Shown here: positions 19,316-30,828 of the stretch, in pieces
Position numbering within the stretch: the first letter of the stretch is position 1
How the letters are laid out: the number at the start of each line of letters is the position of its first letter
From: Apostichopus parvimensis
Lineage: Eukaryota > Echinodermata > Holothuroidea > Aspidochirotida > Stichopodidae
Direction: 5' to 3'
NCBI GenBank assembly: GCA_000934455.1
Contig: KN884093.1
Span: forward strand, 19,258-51,274
Length of the DNA: 32,017 nucleotides
Notes under the pieces: model-generated
Told to the model about the DNA's origin: nothing
Database searches by the model: none
What the model saw: only the letters and a program-made list of their open reading frames with translations
Translations under genes and position numbers: made by a program

Positions 19316-21185
19316 CTGTGGAAGAGAGAAAAGTATCGATAAGCCCTTACAAAATGAATCAATGCAACAAATAATTAAGCAAGGGAGGGAGGAAAAACTG
19401 GGTACTTTCATAAAAAAGTATGATAACATATGATTTTAATTGCAAAATTCTATTATCTAGAAAACATACACTCTTTCCGGAAATGTTTTATGTTAGAGAG
19501 TCACATTTTGCATTCCACACCTAAGAGATATTCATTCATCCTGTAGGATAATATTTCGTTGAACCTAGTTGAAGGATGCCTGGGCCAGTTTTAAGACCCA
19601 GTCCGCTCCTGCATTCGTTTGAAGGCTATATGATACATAGTAATGACAAGCCAGAGATACTGAATTAACCTGAAAATTACAGCATTTATGTCAACTTTTC
19701 TTTTAACCTGTCTTGTAGCTATATCACATATGCTTTCCATGACTGCAGAATAACTTCATTGTAGATTTCAAGAACATGTCAAGATGAAAGGAATAAAGCC
19801 TTCAGAAGCCTATATTGACTATATATGGACTATATTGACTATATATTGACTATATGTTGACTATATATGGACTATATATTGACTATATATGGACTATCTA
19901 TATAGTTTGACATAAAAGATTCTTTTCTCGTAGAGCAGAAAATAAGTAACGTAAAAACCACTGTATCAAGTTTGTTTTCTCAATTAGATGCAAACGCATT
20001 CCTTACAAAACTTGCTTTCTGTTATTTAAAAAAAACTGTCGTAATATCTCAGACTGCTTCATCGTAGTTTTGCATTTCACGCACGTTCACGGAAAAATGA
20101 ATGGGAAGAAGATTGAAAAGTTTGGAGGGGTGATCGAGTACGATCCTGTGTCCCTCCCACCAACGACTGATGCACTCCGCCAGCCAGTTGGGACAATTTC
20201 CTATACTGCTAATACTGTACACCAATATCATGCTCTCAAAGCACTGGTATTAAAAGTATAAACATTTCCTAACCTTGATCTGATAGAAACATGATGTTCA
20301 TACTGCTCGTACTGACGATACGAGTGATCTGAAGCTGGACACAACACTACAGTATAGACAAAGTTGTTCCAGCTGGGTGACTCCGCGGCTGTGTTGAATC
20401 ATTCAGTTGGATCAATTACGTTAGTAAAAGAAGCGCCAAGATATGAAACGATCAAGTTTGGGTTTTTGTTTCGTTTATTTATACCCATAATTCCGTCAGA
20501 TCAAAAGTCACAATTTCAAGGAACTATTTTCGGTGCAACAAAAAGCTTCGAAAAAATACGAAACTTCATGAGATGTAAAACATAAGATATATTAATTTAA
20601 AACGTAAATAATTTAAAACGTATCAATATTGAATTGAAAAGTAGTAACTTCCAAGAATAATCATGTACTCTGAGACATTTGGATATATAATAGTCTAAGA
20701 TTGCAGGAAATATAGTCAAACATTGGAAAAACACTTACTTTCTTCCGAAATTGTTACATTTCATAAGAGAAAGTCAAGAAAAAACAGGGTCAGCCGAAAG
20801 AATCGAAATTTTGCTGTGAAAACTTAAACTGTTATGCACGTTATTTACAATATAATGTTTCCAACGTGACTTGGTATGATAATTGAATAAATAAATAAAC
20901 CAACCATATATGCCAAGTGTCATCCGATGTGACGGGTCTGAAAATGTAATGACAAAAAAAAACTCTTCCTGGAGTCAATTTAAAACAAGCAACAACTTTC
21001 GATACACAGTGATTTGTTCATTGTTAGTTTAATTTGAATTAGCATGCAAACCAATCAAAACAAGTAGTGGCGAAATGAAAGGGTATAATCTTTTTAACAG
21101 AAACTGGAAGATATACATCAAAGTGAACTTTGAGATGTGCAAACATGTGGAATGCTGACTATGACGACTGCTACACTGCAGTTAC
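19316..21185. other. Intron-like region upstream of the RING exon
   Basis: Contains the 19800-19900 minisatellite and a stretch (20049-20260) open in several frames on both strands, including a minus frame with SQLAGGVHQSLVGGTQD. Its splice borders and phases do not join cleanly to the RING exon, so I leave it unassigned. Confidence 0.4.
19805..19904. repeat. TATATTGACTATA-type minisatellite
   Basis: Alternating TATATTGACTA and TATATGGACTA units of about 11-14 bp, eight or so copies. Confidence 0.9.
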
Positions 21186-21243
21186 CTTGTCTTTGTTGGT
21201 GGCACGGTAAGCATTAAAATCTCGAATCTGGTTGCACTTCACA
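21186..21243 (-). CDS. Exon candidate, unrecognised
   Basis: Minus strand between acceptor CTGGACTGGTAG and donor GTAACT. Of 58 bases, one completes a codon and the rest encode VKCNQIRDFNAYRATNKDK, leaving phase 0, which would fit the RING exon. The incoming phase does not match the neighbouring candidate at 21302-21503. Weak acceptor. Confidence 0.33.
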
Positions 21244-21301
21244 CTACCAGTCCAGGCAACTCATAAACAACTCTTTGGAAAAATTCCCAGGCAAGACATA
21301 C

Positions 21302-21503
21302 CCTTATGGTATTCCAGATTAAACACATATATTGATTTGTAGCACACATCAATGGCCTTCATAAATGTCCTCTGTGGTAGGGCATGTCTCTCGATGATCA
21401 CAAATAACTGCTGAGGATGTATTTTCCTTTCTCCAAGAAGTAACACATATGGCTGAAGCTTTTGTGAAATATTTTGCAAATTGAACTGCAAGTTGGTGCT
21501 TTC
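21302..21503 (-). CDS. Exon candidate of a transposon-associated type protein
   Basis: The acceptor TTTTGTTTTTGGTTACTTAG ends at 21504, and a strong donor GTATGT is at 21296-21301. The 202 bases are open only in phase 0: 67 codons containing QPYVLLLGERKIHPQQLFVI, then FMKAIDVCYKSIYVFNLEYH. The pattern (short strand, Gly, FVIIE, then FMKAID.C.KS.YVFNLEY) resembles, from memory, a multi-copy uncharacterised invertebrate and fish protein family often tied to mobile elements. It leaves one base (phase 1). No partner exon with matching phase was found downstream before the RING exon. Confidence 0.6.
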
Positions 21504-21504
21504 C

Positions 21505-22462
21505 TAAGTAACCAAAAACAAAAGAAGATAAATACATTCCCATCATAATAACGCTGTGTAAAAACCTACATGGTTCCTAGGCATTTATTTGCATGTACCA
21601 GTCACAAAAACGTGACATCTGCATCCGAAAATAATAAACGTTTAGTGATTAAAGTGGTAAGAAAAATGAATTATAAAGCAAGGACCTTCAACAGAGATAC
21701 TCTCAAGCTGTTCTATTTTTTAATGTCTGTCATAAAAAAAAGACCTGTGATACATTAAGTCCTGTTCACTGATTACTATGCATTATATCTGCACCAAAAA
21801 AAACAGGGACCATCCTTGGGTTAATGGTTATAATTATACCTAGTATCAACTCAAACATAAATAGATTTTGTTAGATTTTGTTTTTACATGCTAATTTCAG
21901 AAAAAAATCTTATTTGGCCCCGCCAATCATCAATATTTAATTAGCAAACCCAAAATGGCAGTGAAAACATAGTGATCATGGACCAACGCTCCACACCAAA
22001 TATTAAGTTAATGTCAAATATAGCTACTTGGAATTGCCCCCCCCCCCAATTCCTATACAAGATATCTTCACTGAAAAGAACATGGAACACCGTTCTGCCA
22101 TGTATCAACTCAGATTAATCTAGGATTGTTCACATATCATGTATACAAGCAGACATCTCACGCACAGGACATCACCATTGCATAGATTCTCTGAGCCTTT
22201 GGCAAAGAAACAAAGAAAGCCCAAGTGTTGGAGGGATGGAAAACAATGTTCTTCAACCATATAATTTTTCCTGAGGATTAAAAACTTTTATCTTAAAAAT
22301 CAGTACCTTTGAGAAATTTACTCTCTACCAGGATTTGATTAGTTGATAAATATTCTTCATTCCATTAAGATAAAAAATATCTGCATCAAAGTTTTGCATT
22401 GTATCCCAAACACAAACTGACATAATTACAAATGTGGTGGGCACAAGGCCATGCAAACTTAC
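21505..22462. other. Region between two exon candidates
   Basis: No confident exon. A nine-C run is at 22038-22046. A possible 21-base segment ending before a GTGATG donor near 22185 does not restore phase. Presumed intron. Confidence 0.4.
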
Positions 22463-22573
22463 ACAATGGAAGTCTACGAAAGCTGTAAATGATTCCTTTA
22501 CAGATAGTTAACCCCTTTGCGTCTCCCAGGAAACAAATGTGGTAACAAATGGATTGCAGCGTTGTTTTCCCAT
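22463..22573 (-). CDS. Exon candidate, unrecognised
   Basis: Strong acceptor AAACTTGTTTTTTTCAG (ends 22574) and strong donor GTAAGT (22457-22462). The 111 bases encode, from the third base, GKTTLQSICYHICFLGDAKG and then LTICKGIIYSFRRLPL. Phase is 1 in and 1 out. The start GKTT is too short to call a P-loop. It may belong to the same minus-strand gene as 21302-21503, but the phases require an unseen exon between them. Confidence 0.52.
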
Positions 22574-22601
22574 CTGAAAAAAACAAGTTTAAATAAAGCA
22601 T

Positions 22602-24197
22602 TACCCTGTTTATACATAGTTATTGTTGAATATATGTACATAAGTTTCCTTGATATCCACAGACAGTATAGTGTTATACCAACTAAATGAATTATTTATG
22701 AAATCAAAAGGGAAAAAATGAGACATCTAGTGTGCCAACTGCATACAGCTACAGCGTAAGTTAAAGTTAGACCTGAAGTACAGGAAGGTATGACCGCACT
22801 CACATTTACATATATCTGGCTTGCTTCGATTTTCAAAGTGATAAACATTCAGAATTTTTAACTCCTTGTAAACCCATGAGATTATAATGCAATCAACACA
22901 GCGGGCCTAGCCTTAGCATAGCCTGGGCCGGATTTTTAGTGAGCCCTACTACGTAAAAAGGACTAGAAGGACTAAATTAGGATTAGGCCTCACTGATCTT
23001 ACGAAGTAACAGTATAAATTACTAGTATATTTAGTAACGATAAATGACTTTACTCGACAAACTGGTACAAGTTAGGTTGCATTATCTGACTTTGCATTCG
23101 TTGATAAACGCTCTGGCAAAAGTTACTTGTAATCGTGTAATATGACTAAGTGGACTTTTACTATAATTTTCGGCAATCCTCAATCGCATGCATATGCACA
23201 CTTTTACTGAATGTTGTGTAATATTTACAAAATGCCATGTAATTTTTTACAACCTGTGATTTACATAACATTATTCACATTGTAGCCGTGGTGTAGAGAT
23301 ATAGACGAGTAAGGAGGACACTATGGCTTCTACTGGATATCGCATCTATTCAATCCGTGAAAACTACAAAAAATATATTATATAAATTCTCTATTAAGGT
23401 ACAAATATATCACAAAATAATCAGTAAATCGCAAGCATCACAAAACATACAAGTAGCACATAAAGACTAGAAAATACAACGCAAACCTCAAAGACGCAAC
23501 TCAAATAGTTTCTACAATTACACATTTAAAACTCCATAAACCGCAATAGTTAAAACGTACCTCTTTAGTATCCTTTACTCCTATATAAACGCAAATCCCG
23601 TGACAATGTCACATAGTATCGGCATGGGTTGTACTGGCTGCCACACCCTGGCACAAGTTACATGTATATTATAAAGTATATATAAAGTATCCGGTCACAC
23701 AACTGACCCTACGCAAGTCTAGAATGCAAGTGAGGTCCCTGGATCTTTCCATGCCACATGCAGGAACGACCAAACAGAGGGCATGACCTCACACACTGAA
23801 TAAACATGAGGCACACTTACACACATGTTGTTTTCTGTGAGCAGTAGTTAGTTTAGACAGGCACATATTATTTTATTTTAATTTAGAGATAAATATTTAC
23901 ATTTCAAGGCATAAATACAATATACACAATTTTACATTACATTCACGCGAATGGTTAAACTGGACATTTAAAGTAACGTCATATATCCAAGCTCTATTTA
24001 TAACGGTATGAGTATGATAAGAATATATATACTATAATTGTTCGCTCCATGAATACATATAGCAACTAAGCTTAAAAATGACCATAAACCACACGCCGAT
24101 AGTATATCAATATGCATAACTTACGGGTTAACTGACTGAAGAAACCCGGTTTTGAGCAGCGGTTGATTCTCAAGCTCTCTTACTTCCTCTGAACGGG
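22602..24197. other. Region without recognised gene
   Basis: AT-rich, with several AGGCCT and GGGCCTAG words near 22900-22990. A GTACGT donor-like site on minus near 23553-23562 could mark a non-coding first exon, but nothing supports it further. Confidence 0.4.
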
Positions 24198-24304
24198 GAC
24201 ACACAGTACCCCTGTCTTGTGAGAACACACAGTAACCCTGTCATGTGGGAAAACACAGTAACCCTGTCATATGGGAAAACACAGTAACCCTGTCTTGTGG
24301 GAAC
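24198..24304. repeat. 26 bp tandem repeat, four units
   Basis: Four units of ACACAGTAACCCTGTC followed by a variable TTGTG or ATGTG and GGA. Related, more diverged units are at 25561-25662. Confidence 0.92.
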
Positions 24305-24654
24305 TTTGACGGGTTTAACAAGTTATTAACTCACCTTTTTTTTTACGCAGTCCAGATGACGTTCACTACACCGTTCTCTCTAACCAATCCCAGTTTTCAT
24401 AAGAGAGACGTCGGAGAATTCCGTGTTCCAATATAAGTGCACTGATAAATAAATGATATATCCCGGACTAATTAATATAAATGAATACCGGACATCCAAC
24501 ATCCAATATAAAATTATCGTAGTTGCCTTGAGGTTTCAATGACTTCAATGCACTAGACTTCTGCTTGTTTGTATAACCAGAACTAGCTGTTACATTAACA
24601 CTATGGCATGATAAACACAGGTCAGTCTACTGTGCGTGGCTACACACACCTCCA

Positions 24655-25205
24655 CCAAGTACAATAGGGGTATTGTACTCAATGATATGAATCCACACAC
24701 CAAGTATTAGAAGTATCCACGATTTCCATCGTTAGATATCATGTAAAAGGTTTTCAGAGTTTGACCTATAGGAGATTTGACCTCACAAACAATAGGATTC
24801 TTGTACTCAATATGGCAAATCCATATACCATGTATGAAAAGTATCCATGATTTCTACCATGAGAAATCATGTTTTGAAGGTTTTCAGGCCTCGACAAATG
24901 ATTTAAAAGTACTCGCTATTTGGCGACCGTGACTAAACGTCCACTCGCCAAATTTCACTCACCACTAGGCCTATGATTGTCGTTCAAGTCTTCAAAGTAC
25001 AGATCTGCAATATGAGATTGGTCCAAGCTTACCTCCTTGAGATATCGTGTTTACAGGGTTTTCACTATTTGGCCCCTAGTGACTCCAAATGACCTTTGAC
25101 ATTCCCACAAAACAATAGGGTTCTTCTATACTCAATGTGGTACTCATATGCACCAAATATTAGATTGGTTCAAGCTTCCTTTCTTGAGATATCGTGTTAA
25201 CAAGC
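24655..25205. repeat. Dispersed repeat family, about three and a half diverged monomers
   Basis: Monomers near 145 bp share ACAATAGG.TTCTTGTACTC, CACCAAGTAT, then CTTGAGATATCGTGTT and GGTTTTCACTATTTGGCC, followed by GACCTTTGAC. Copies start near 24660, 24787 and 25112, with a longer mixed segment between. Similar words at 6660-6800 and 7085-7340 suggest that the family is widespread in this genome. Confidence 0.72.
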
Positions 25206-25209
25206 GAGG

Positions 25210-25258
25210 CGCCACAAACACACACCCACACACGCACACATACACACACACACACCCT
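25210..25258. repeat. (CA)n microsatellite
   Basis: Imperfect CA repeat directly after the dispersed repeat family. Confidence 0.95.
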
Positions 25259-25560
25259 CCGCTTGCATTAATGCATATGTTACGATTATCATCGAAACCA
25301 AAAACACGTTGTCGAGCGTGAATTCGAGATGAGAATACCAACGTGAGAAAAAACTCCTCTTTTTGGCAAAAAATTATTTCCTAAAGGTTGAGTTACACAA
25401 CCCGGGTCCAAGGGTTCATTGCTATTTTCCATTTGCCCGAGCGTAATGATAAATGAACCATTTCGTATAAAACGACAATGACTGATATTCCAATGTTGGA
25501 TAAATTTCCAAAACTGAGAACAAATCGAAATTCCTAGAGATATGATAAAGTCACTATACA

Positions 25561-25662
25561 AACACACAGTAACCCTGTCTTGATGGAACACACAGTAACC
25601 CAATATGTAATGCGGAAGCACACAGTAATGTGACTTACGCAGGAACACAAAGTAACCTGTTA
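25561..25662. repeat. Diverged second block of the 26 bp repeat
   Basis: ACACAGTAACCCTGTCTTGATG, then three increasingly altered units containing CACACAGTAA and ACAAAGTAACC. It lies 1.3 kb from the main array in the same orientation. The overlapping minus frame at 25289-25765 is probably a by-product. Confidence 0.78.
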
Positions 25663-27744
25663 ACCGTTTGAGGTCCAGCGTTTCTCCGTGCACGAAGCTT
25701 TTAGCGAAGAAACTCGGGCAAAATATACCCGTTTCTTTTATACTGACCTGGTGTAGGTCACGCATTCCGACCCGGTACTTGGTCTGACCATAGGAGAAAG
25801 GGTTGAATTCCTCTCTAGTTATAATTTGAATGAGAGTACGTGCAAGGTTACTACATATACAAATTACGGTGATCGGTAAGAATAGACTGTGTTACTTTTT
25901 CAGCAGTTCATCAACGGTCTGTTTGCAAACTGGAAAGAGGAAATTACCACTCTGTTGTCAGGTGAAGGAAGGTTATACTTGCAAAGAAAATATCATGACC
26001 GCGTGACAGTTATTATTTATAGCTCATAATCAGAATAATGTGTGGCGGAGCAGAATGGATAAAGGAACGAAATGCTCATTTTAGTAAACGAAATTTCAAA
26101 ATATCGGGAACGAGTCTTTCTCTCAGCAAAGAGAAAGAATGATGAAATAAAGATGAAGAGAATGTTACAACTTGAAAACAAATGTGCGTGTTTATTGTTT
26201 GAAGGACTACGAGAATACTAAATAAATAAGATGTTTTCGAGAGTTGATATCTTGATTTTTCATGACTTTTGCGTCCTGGATATGTGCATGCGTAAGGCAT
26301 ACTTTTACTCCCCACCTTTATCACCTTAATTTGATATTTGCTAGATAAATTTATCATATCAAACAGCTTGCGCTGATTTAGGTCACCTTTAGATCACATA
26401 CCAACCGAGTTTTCAAGCCGACTATTTATCTTCAAGTTTCTATCAGATCAATTGATCTATAGCACCGATAATAATAATAATAATAATAATAATAATTATT
26501 ATAATACCGGCGGTCTCAATGCGCTTTGCCTCTAAGCGCCATCTCCAACGCAAAAATATGTTTGGGTTCCTGTGATATAGCCTATATCGTGAAATGGAAA
26601 GTCATCAATATGGGTGCTAATTGAACCATAACTCTCCGGCTCCTAAACCAAATGCGGACAAATGTTTACTTTGCCCCCTCAAACCACGAAGGTTGACCAC
26701 TCGCCTGGTCTACCCATACACAGAAAGAAACTGGGTAGGAACGATACGTTATACATTTATGGTTTTACCACTTGTTCCTATTTCAATAGTATATAGTTAT
26801 ATGGATGCTCTAGTTGACTGTTTCTTTCATTCCTTTTTGCATTTCATAATGAAAATTTACTAGAGTGAACAACTCGCTACAGTATATACTTAATTAACTT
26901 TTCTTTTTAATAGGAAGGAGGCCTCAATGCAACGAGTAAGGTTATCTGAAGAACATTTGATTAGTCACTATATAGTTAAAGCATGTGCGTCATTTTATTT
27001 TATTTCTCGATGCTATATGATGTTAAAATCCTAAGCTAGATAACTATCCACTGTTAATTATCAGTTTAATTATAATGAAGGAAAAGTCGATAAATTTAAC
27101 GCCTTCAAATTTACTGTTTGTATGTTATCGGTTATCAATAGTGACTTAAAAACATGACTGAGTAATAAAATATGGCGAATTGAAAGTAATTCATAAATTT
27201 CATATTAATTTACAAGTTAATGTGGTGGAAACAATTTCAATTAATGCATTAACTCATGCAATAAAGGAATAGGCTATGAGACGTATATTGAAATTGTTTA
27301 AACAATTTGTCTCCGGATTAGCAGGCTCATAATGCAGATTACTTTAATCTGTATGGGATTAGTTAAGTCTAGAGAGGCTCAAACGTTCCTGACGCGATGA
27401 GGTATGTTTACGTAGATGTCATTACCAGCCGGGATTAGCTCGAGATTGGGTAATTCAGATAAGTATAATCAGTTAGGGATTAATTCCTTAGGTCACTGAT
27501 TCATTCACACTTTGAAAATGTGAAAACCCATCGATACATCAGCACCGTCCATGGCACATTCGGGGACCCGTCTTGTAAAACAGCTACAAGAGTTAGAGCA
27601 ATAATTAAAATAGTAACACACTTACGGACAGAATGTAGATCAAACAAAACCAACAATTGTTCAAGTCAAACCAACTCCGATACCTGACGTTACTTATATC
27701 AACCACGTCCTTGGCACTTGCCCTATGGCGGGCCATCAGTCTCA
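25663..27744. other. Region without recognised gene
   Basis: Nothing recognised apart from an (AAT)n microsatellite at 26468-26499. Frames at 26076-26357 and 26621-26863 show no motif. Confidence 0.5.
26468..26499. repeat. (AAT)n microsatellite
   Basis: About nine AAT/ATA units followed by the mirrored AATTATTATAAT. Confidence 0.95.
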
Positions 27745-27754
27745 AATCATGGGG

Positions 27755-28160
27755 AATCGACTTATACCGATTCAAATCGACATTTACCAATTTCTTTCGA
27801 ATTATATATACCCAGTTTCCAGCAGCTTAAATTGACTTCTACCGATTTAAATCGACATAAACCAGTTTAATTCTACATATGATCGATTTAAATCGACATC
27901 TACCAGTTTTATTTGATGATATGTCGAATTAAATCGGTACCAGTTTAAATCGACATATACCGATTTCAATCGACATATACCAATTTAAATCGATGATATG
28001 TAAAATGAATCGGTATATGTCAATTTAAATCGACATCTACCAGCTTAAATCAATGATATGTCGAAATAAATCGGTAGAAGTCAATTTCCTTGGACTTAAA
28101 ACAGTTTCTAGCCACTCAAATTGACATATACCTATTTAAAACGACATATCATCGATTTAG
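27755..28160. repeat. ~22 bp degenerate repeat with both orientations
   Basis: About sixteen units built on ACCGATTTAAATCGACATAT. The core GATTTAAATC is a palindrome, and some units (for example near 27920 and 28060) are in the reverse orientation (ATATGTCGAATTAAATCGGT). The tract could fold into many alternative hairpins. Confidence 0.85.
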
Positions 28161-28202
28161 CTCATTAACATATTCCAAATCCCGATTTCGGTGATGATTG
28201 AC

Positions 28203-28255
28203 ATGTGGAGATAGTTTATGACATGTGGAGATAGTTTGACATGTGGAGATAGATT
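28203..28255. repeat. 18 bp repeat, three units
   Basis: GACATGTGGAGATAGTTT three times, with two extra bases (AT) after the first unit. Confidence 0.93.
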
Positions 28256-28709
28256 TATAGTAGCAACTTTTAGAGTGTACTAGGCCTATGCGTACAACTA
28301 ATCAACAGTTGCAACAAATTAGTATTTGAAGTGAAACAGTCCACTTATTCATAGGAGGAAACAGCATGCCCTTTTTAGAGAAACTCCTTTCCTTATATAG
28401 TGGAACTATCAGACACACCCCCAAAAGTTTCATTTGTAACTCCACAGCGCTTCTGTTTCGTCATGGTGCAAAGACTGGAAAATTCGGGTGTCGATATCAA
28501 TCAAATTAGGACTTTTATCTACCATATTATATTGCAACTTGATTATTTCCGGTAAAATAACCTATTGAACATAGGATATGATGAGGTCACATTTTTTTTT
28601 CACATTATGGATCCAAAGTTATGAAAAGGCCTATGTGAAATAAATGGACCTCCTATATCAGTACATTTGGTATGGAAAAGACGGAAGTGTGGTAATGGAG
28701 TTCAGGATC

Positions 28710-28899
28710 GCTTCTCGGCCTTTTGACTAAGATCTTGTGTTGTTTCTGTTCCCTTTCTAGGGGAATGGTGATACACACCCGACGATGATCACACAGTCAC
28801 AGTCCCGATGCAAGGGGACTGGGGTTGAGAGCGGATCAGTCGTTCGGTAGTTTGGTTTTCGTGCCCAGGTTATTTCCCGGGCGACTTTTTCTTAAAAAG
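28710..28899 (+). mobile_element. SINE-like insertion with a U2 snRNA-derived head
   Basis: Flanked by a 14 bp direct repeat TGGAGTTCAGGATC (28696-28709 and 28900-28913), the mark of retroposition. The first ~45 bases, GCTTCTCGGCCTTTTGACTAA and on to TCTGTTC, follow the 5' end of U2 snRNA with about six changes; the initial ATC of U2 overlaps the duplication. A ~140 base body unlike U2 follows (GACTGGGGTTGAGAGCGGAT, GTGCCCAGG) and ends in CTTAAAAAG. The body recurs without the head at 28962 and 29270. Either a SINE family with an snRNA head or a one-off chimera made during reverse transcription. Confidence 0.82.
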
Positions 28900-28961
28900 T
28901 GGAGTTCAGGATCCCGTGTGGTATCATTCCGTGATACTCGTGATACTCAATTGACATAGTC

Positions 28962-29090
28962 ATGATCACACGGTTATAGTCTCGATGTAAGTGGACTGGT
29001 GTTAAGAGTGGACTGGGGTTGAGAGTAGATCAACTTGTTTGGTTTTGATGCCCACGCTCTATCTTTGGTGACTTCTTCAAAATTATGTAA
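28962..29090 (+). repeat. Diverged copy of the SINE-like body, no U2 head
   Basis: TGATCACACGGTTATAGTCTC onward aligns with the body at 28776-28895. An internal 17 bp duplication (GACTGGTGTTAAGAGTG) is present, and the U2-derived head is absent. Confidence 0.72.
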
Positions 29091-29267
29091 AAAATAACTT
29101 GACTCAAAGGGTCAATCAAATTGTATATTTTTTTCAAAGAGATCTCGTTCTATGCTTGTAAAGCTAATGAGGAAATCCTTCTGAAAGTACTGTGTTGTAA
29201 AAACAAGTAGCCCATTCAGTACCAAATATATTGTGAAACATTTATTTTTTCCTTCCAATCCCCCTCT

Positions 29268-29345
29268 GGTTATGACTCTGATGTAAGGGGACTGGGGTTG
29301 ATAGTGGATCAAGTTCAGTTGTTTGGTCTTCGAGCCCAGGCGCTG
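29268..29345 (+). repeat. Partial copy of the SINE-like body
   Basis: CTGATGTAAGGGGACTGGGG, then GTGGATCAAGTTCAG and GAGCCCAGG, align with the middle of the body. Confidence 0.7.
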
Positions 29346-29959
29346 ATGGATAACTTTTCATGAACTGAAGTTGTGTGTAACGCATGCGTTTCTAACATTT
29401 TCTTCTCTATAACAACACACATGCGAATGAGTTTTCAGTGTCGCGACCAAAACGTCCAGCGTTTCTTAATGTATGAGCAAGCAGTATTTATTCAGTTAAC
29501 TGACAGAGCAATTGTTTTATATCTTGCGCTTCAATAGCACAAACCTTCAAGCACAATTAAAACTCTCGAATCAAGATAAAAGAGACTCAAGCAGTTGTAA
29601 TTATTGCACAGGGCGAGGGGAATTTTGTTTAAATGACCCACCGAAATTTCCTCGTGATCTAGTCTTGGCCTGCAAGTCGGGCTACTAAGAGTATGGGAAC
29701 CGATTGTGTCGAGGTAAATATTCATCCCGCAACCATGATCCTTCTTCAGAAACCTACCAGAATAACACTTTATATATATACTCCTTTACTAACTGCGGTG
29801 TCTTCCATGGATGATTGGTGGTTCTTTCGGGTGTTAGGAAATGGGGTTGTAGTATATGGCTATTACTGAATAGCGCTATTAATTAAATAAATATAAAGAC
29901 TTTCACAATGGTGTTTCTGTCTTCACTCGAGTATATAACAGGGGTCAAATGGTTCTGTT

Positions 29960-29988
29960 CAAAGAGCTAGAAAAAGTCTAGTTCTTTG
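29960..29988. repeat. Hairpin, 12 bp stem
   Basis: CAAAGAGCTAGA pairs with TCTAGTTCTTTG, one mismatch, across a five-base loop. Confidence 0.6.
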
Positions 29989-30782
29989 GTTCGGCTCTTT
30001 TTTCATTGGTTTTGAAATGCTTAACTTCGCTCGCCACAAGTGCACGGCAATTCAATACTGATCAGACGGCTCTGAATGATATCAGTGTACTGCCTTCAAT
30101 TTGGCAAGCTAGCGTCAACTTGAATGGTCACTCATTTTCTAAAGTTTTTCAACAATCATTTCAAAACAAGCCTCAAAGCAGACTCCCACTGCTAGCAAAC
30201 ATCTTATCTGTACCTCGAAGGAAGGCCATGCTCGGCATCCAGGAAGTCGGAAAATTTCTTGCTGACTAAGCATTTCGTTCAATGCCAGGCCTATACTGAT
30301 GATCTTCAAATTATAATATAATTTTAGTGCACGTTGGTCAAATGTAAGTGCTGCACATGTAATGTAATAATCACATACGTTTAAGTTCGTCATTATCAGT
30401 TCCAAATGTCCTCTAAAATTGCTAAACAGTTAAAGTTTATGTTACAGAAGGTTCTGACTATTCTAGACATCCAAACGGTCGTTGCCTCTACCAGTAACTT
30501 TCCTCACTGTAGAATTAAGGCCATGACTCGAATCGCTACATTACTTCCATACAGGTTAAAAGATATCCCAAACATTTTCGAGTCACGTTAGGAGTCGACT
30601 CATAACGTCTCATTGCAGCATTGCGAAGAAAGCTGTTTTGAGGGTGGACCACAGTGAAACGCTCGTTCAAAACCGACGCTAAATGTTTTGAGACTGCGCG
30701 CCACAATTCACGTGAAATGGTAGTAATGGCGCTATTTCAGAACTTGTCAGAGCATTTTTGTTTTGGAAATATTCTTTCTGCC

Positions 30783-30828
30783 AGTGTGTGTGGTGGGGGA
30801 TCGTGGAGGGAGGGGGTGGGTGTGGGAA
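30783..30828 (+). other. G-rich tract, possible quadruplex
   Basis: Four or more runs of three to five G within 46 bases (GGTGGGGG, GGAGGGAGGGGG, GGGTGTGGG). Such spacing can form a G-quadruplex; no function is shown here. Confidence 0.6.

Noticed and set aside
24353..24436. Plus-strand last exon after a TTTTTTTTACGCAG acceptor
   Set aside because: The frame (QMTFTTPFSL to stop) is short, has no motif and no partner exon.
25289..25765. 158-codon minus-strand protein
   Set aside because: It crosses the diverged 26 bp repeat block and shows no domain; probably chance.
28710..28899. A U2 snRNA gene
   Set aside because: Only the first ~45 bases match, the branch-site pairing region is altered, and the rest is unrelated to U2.
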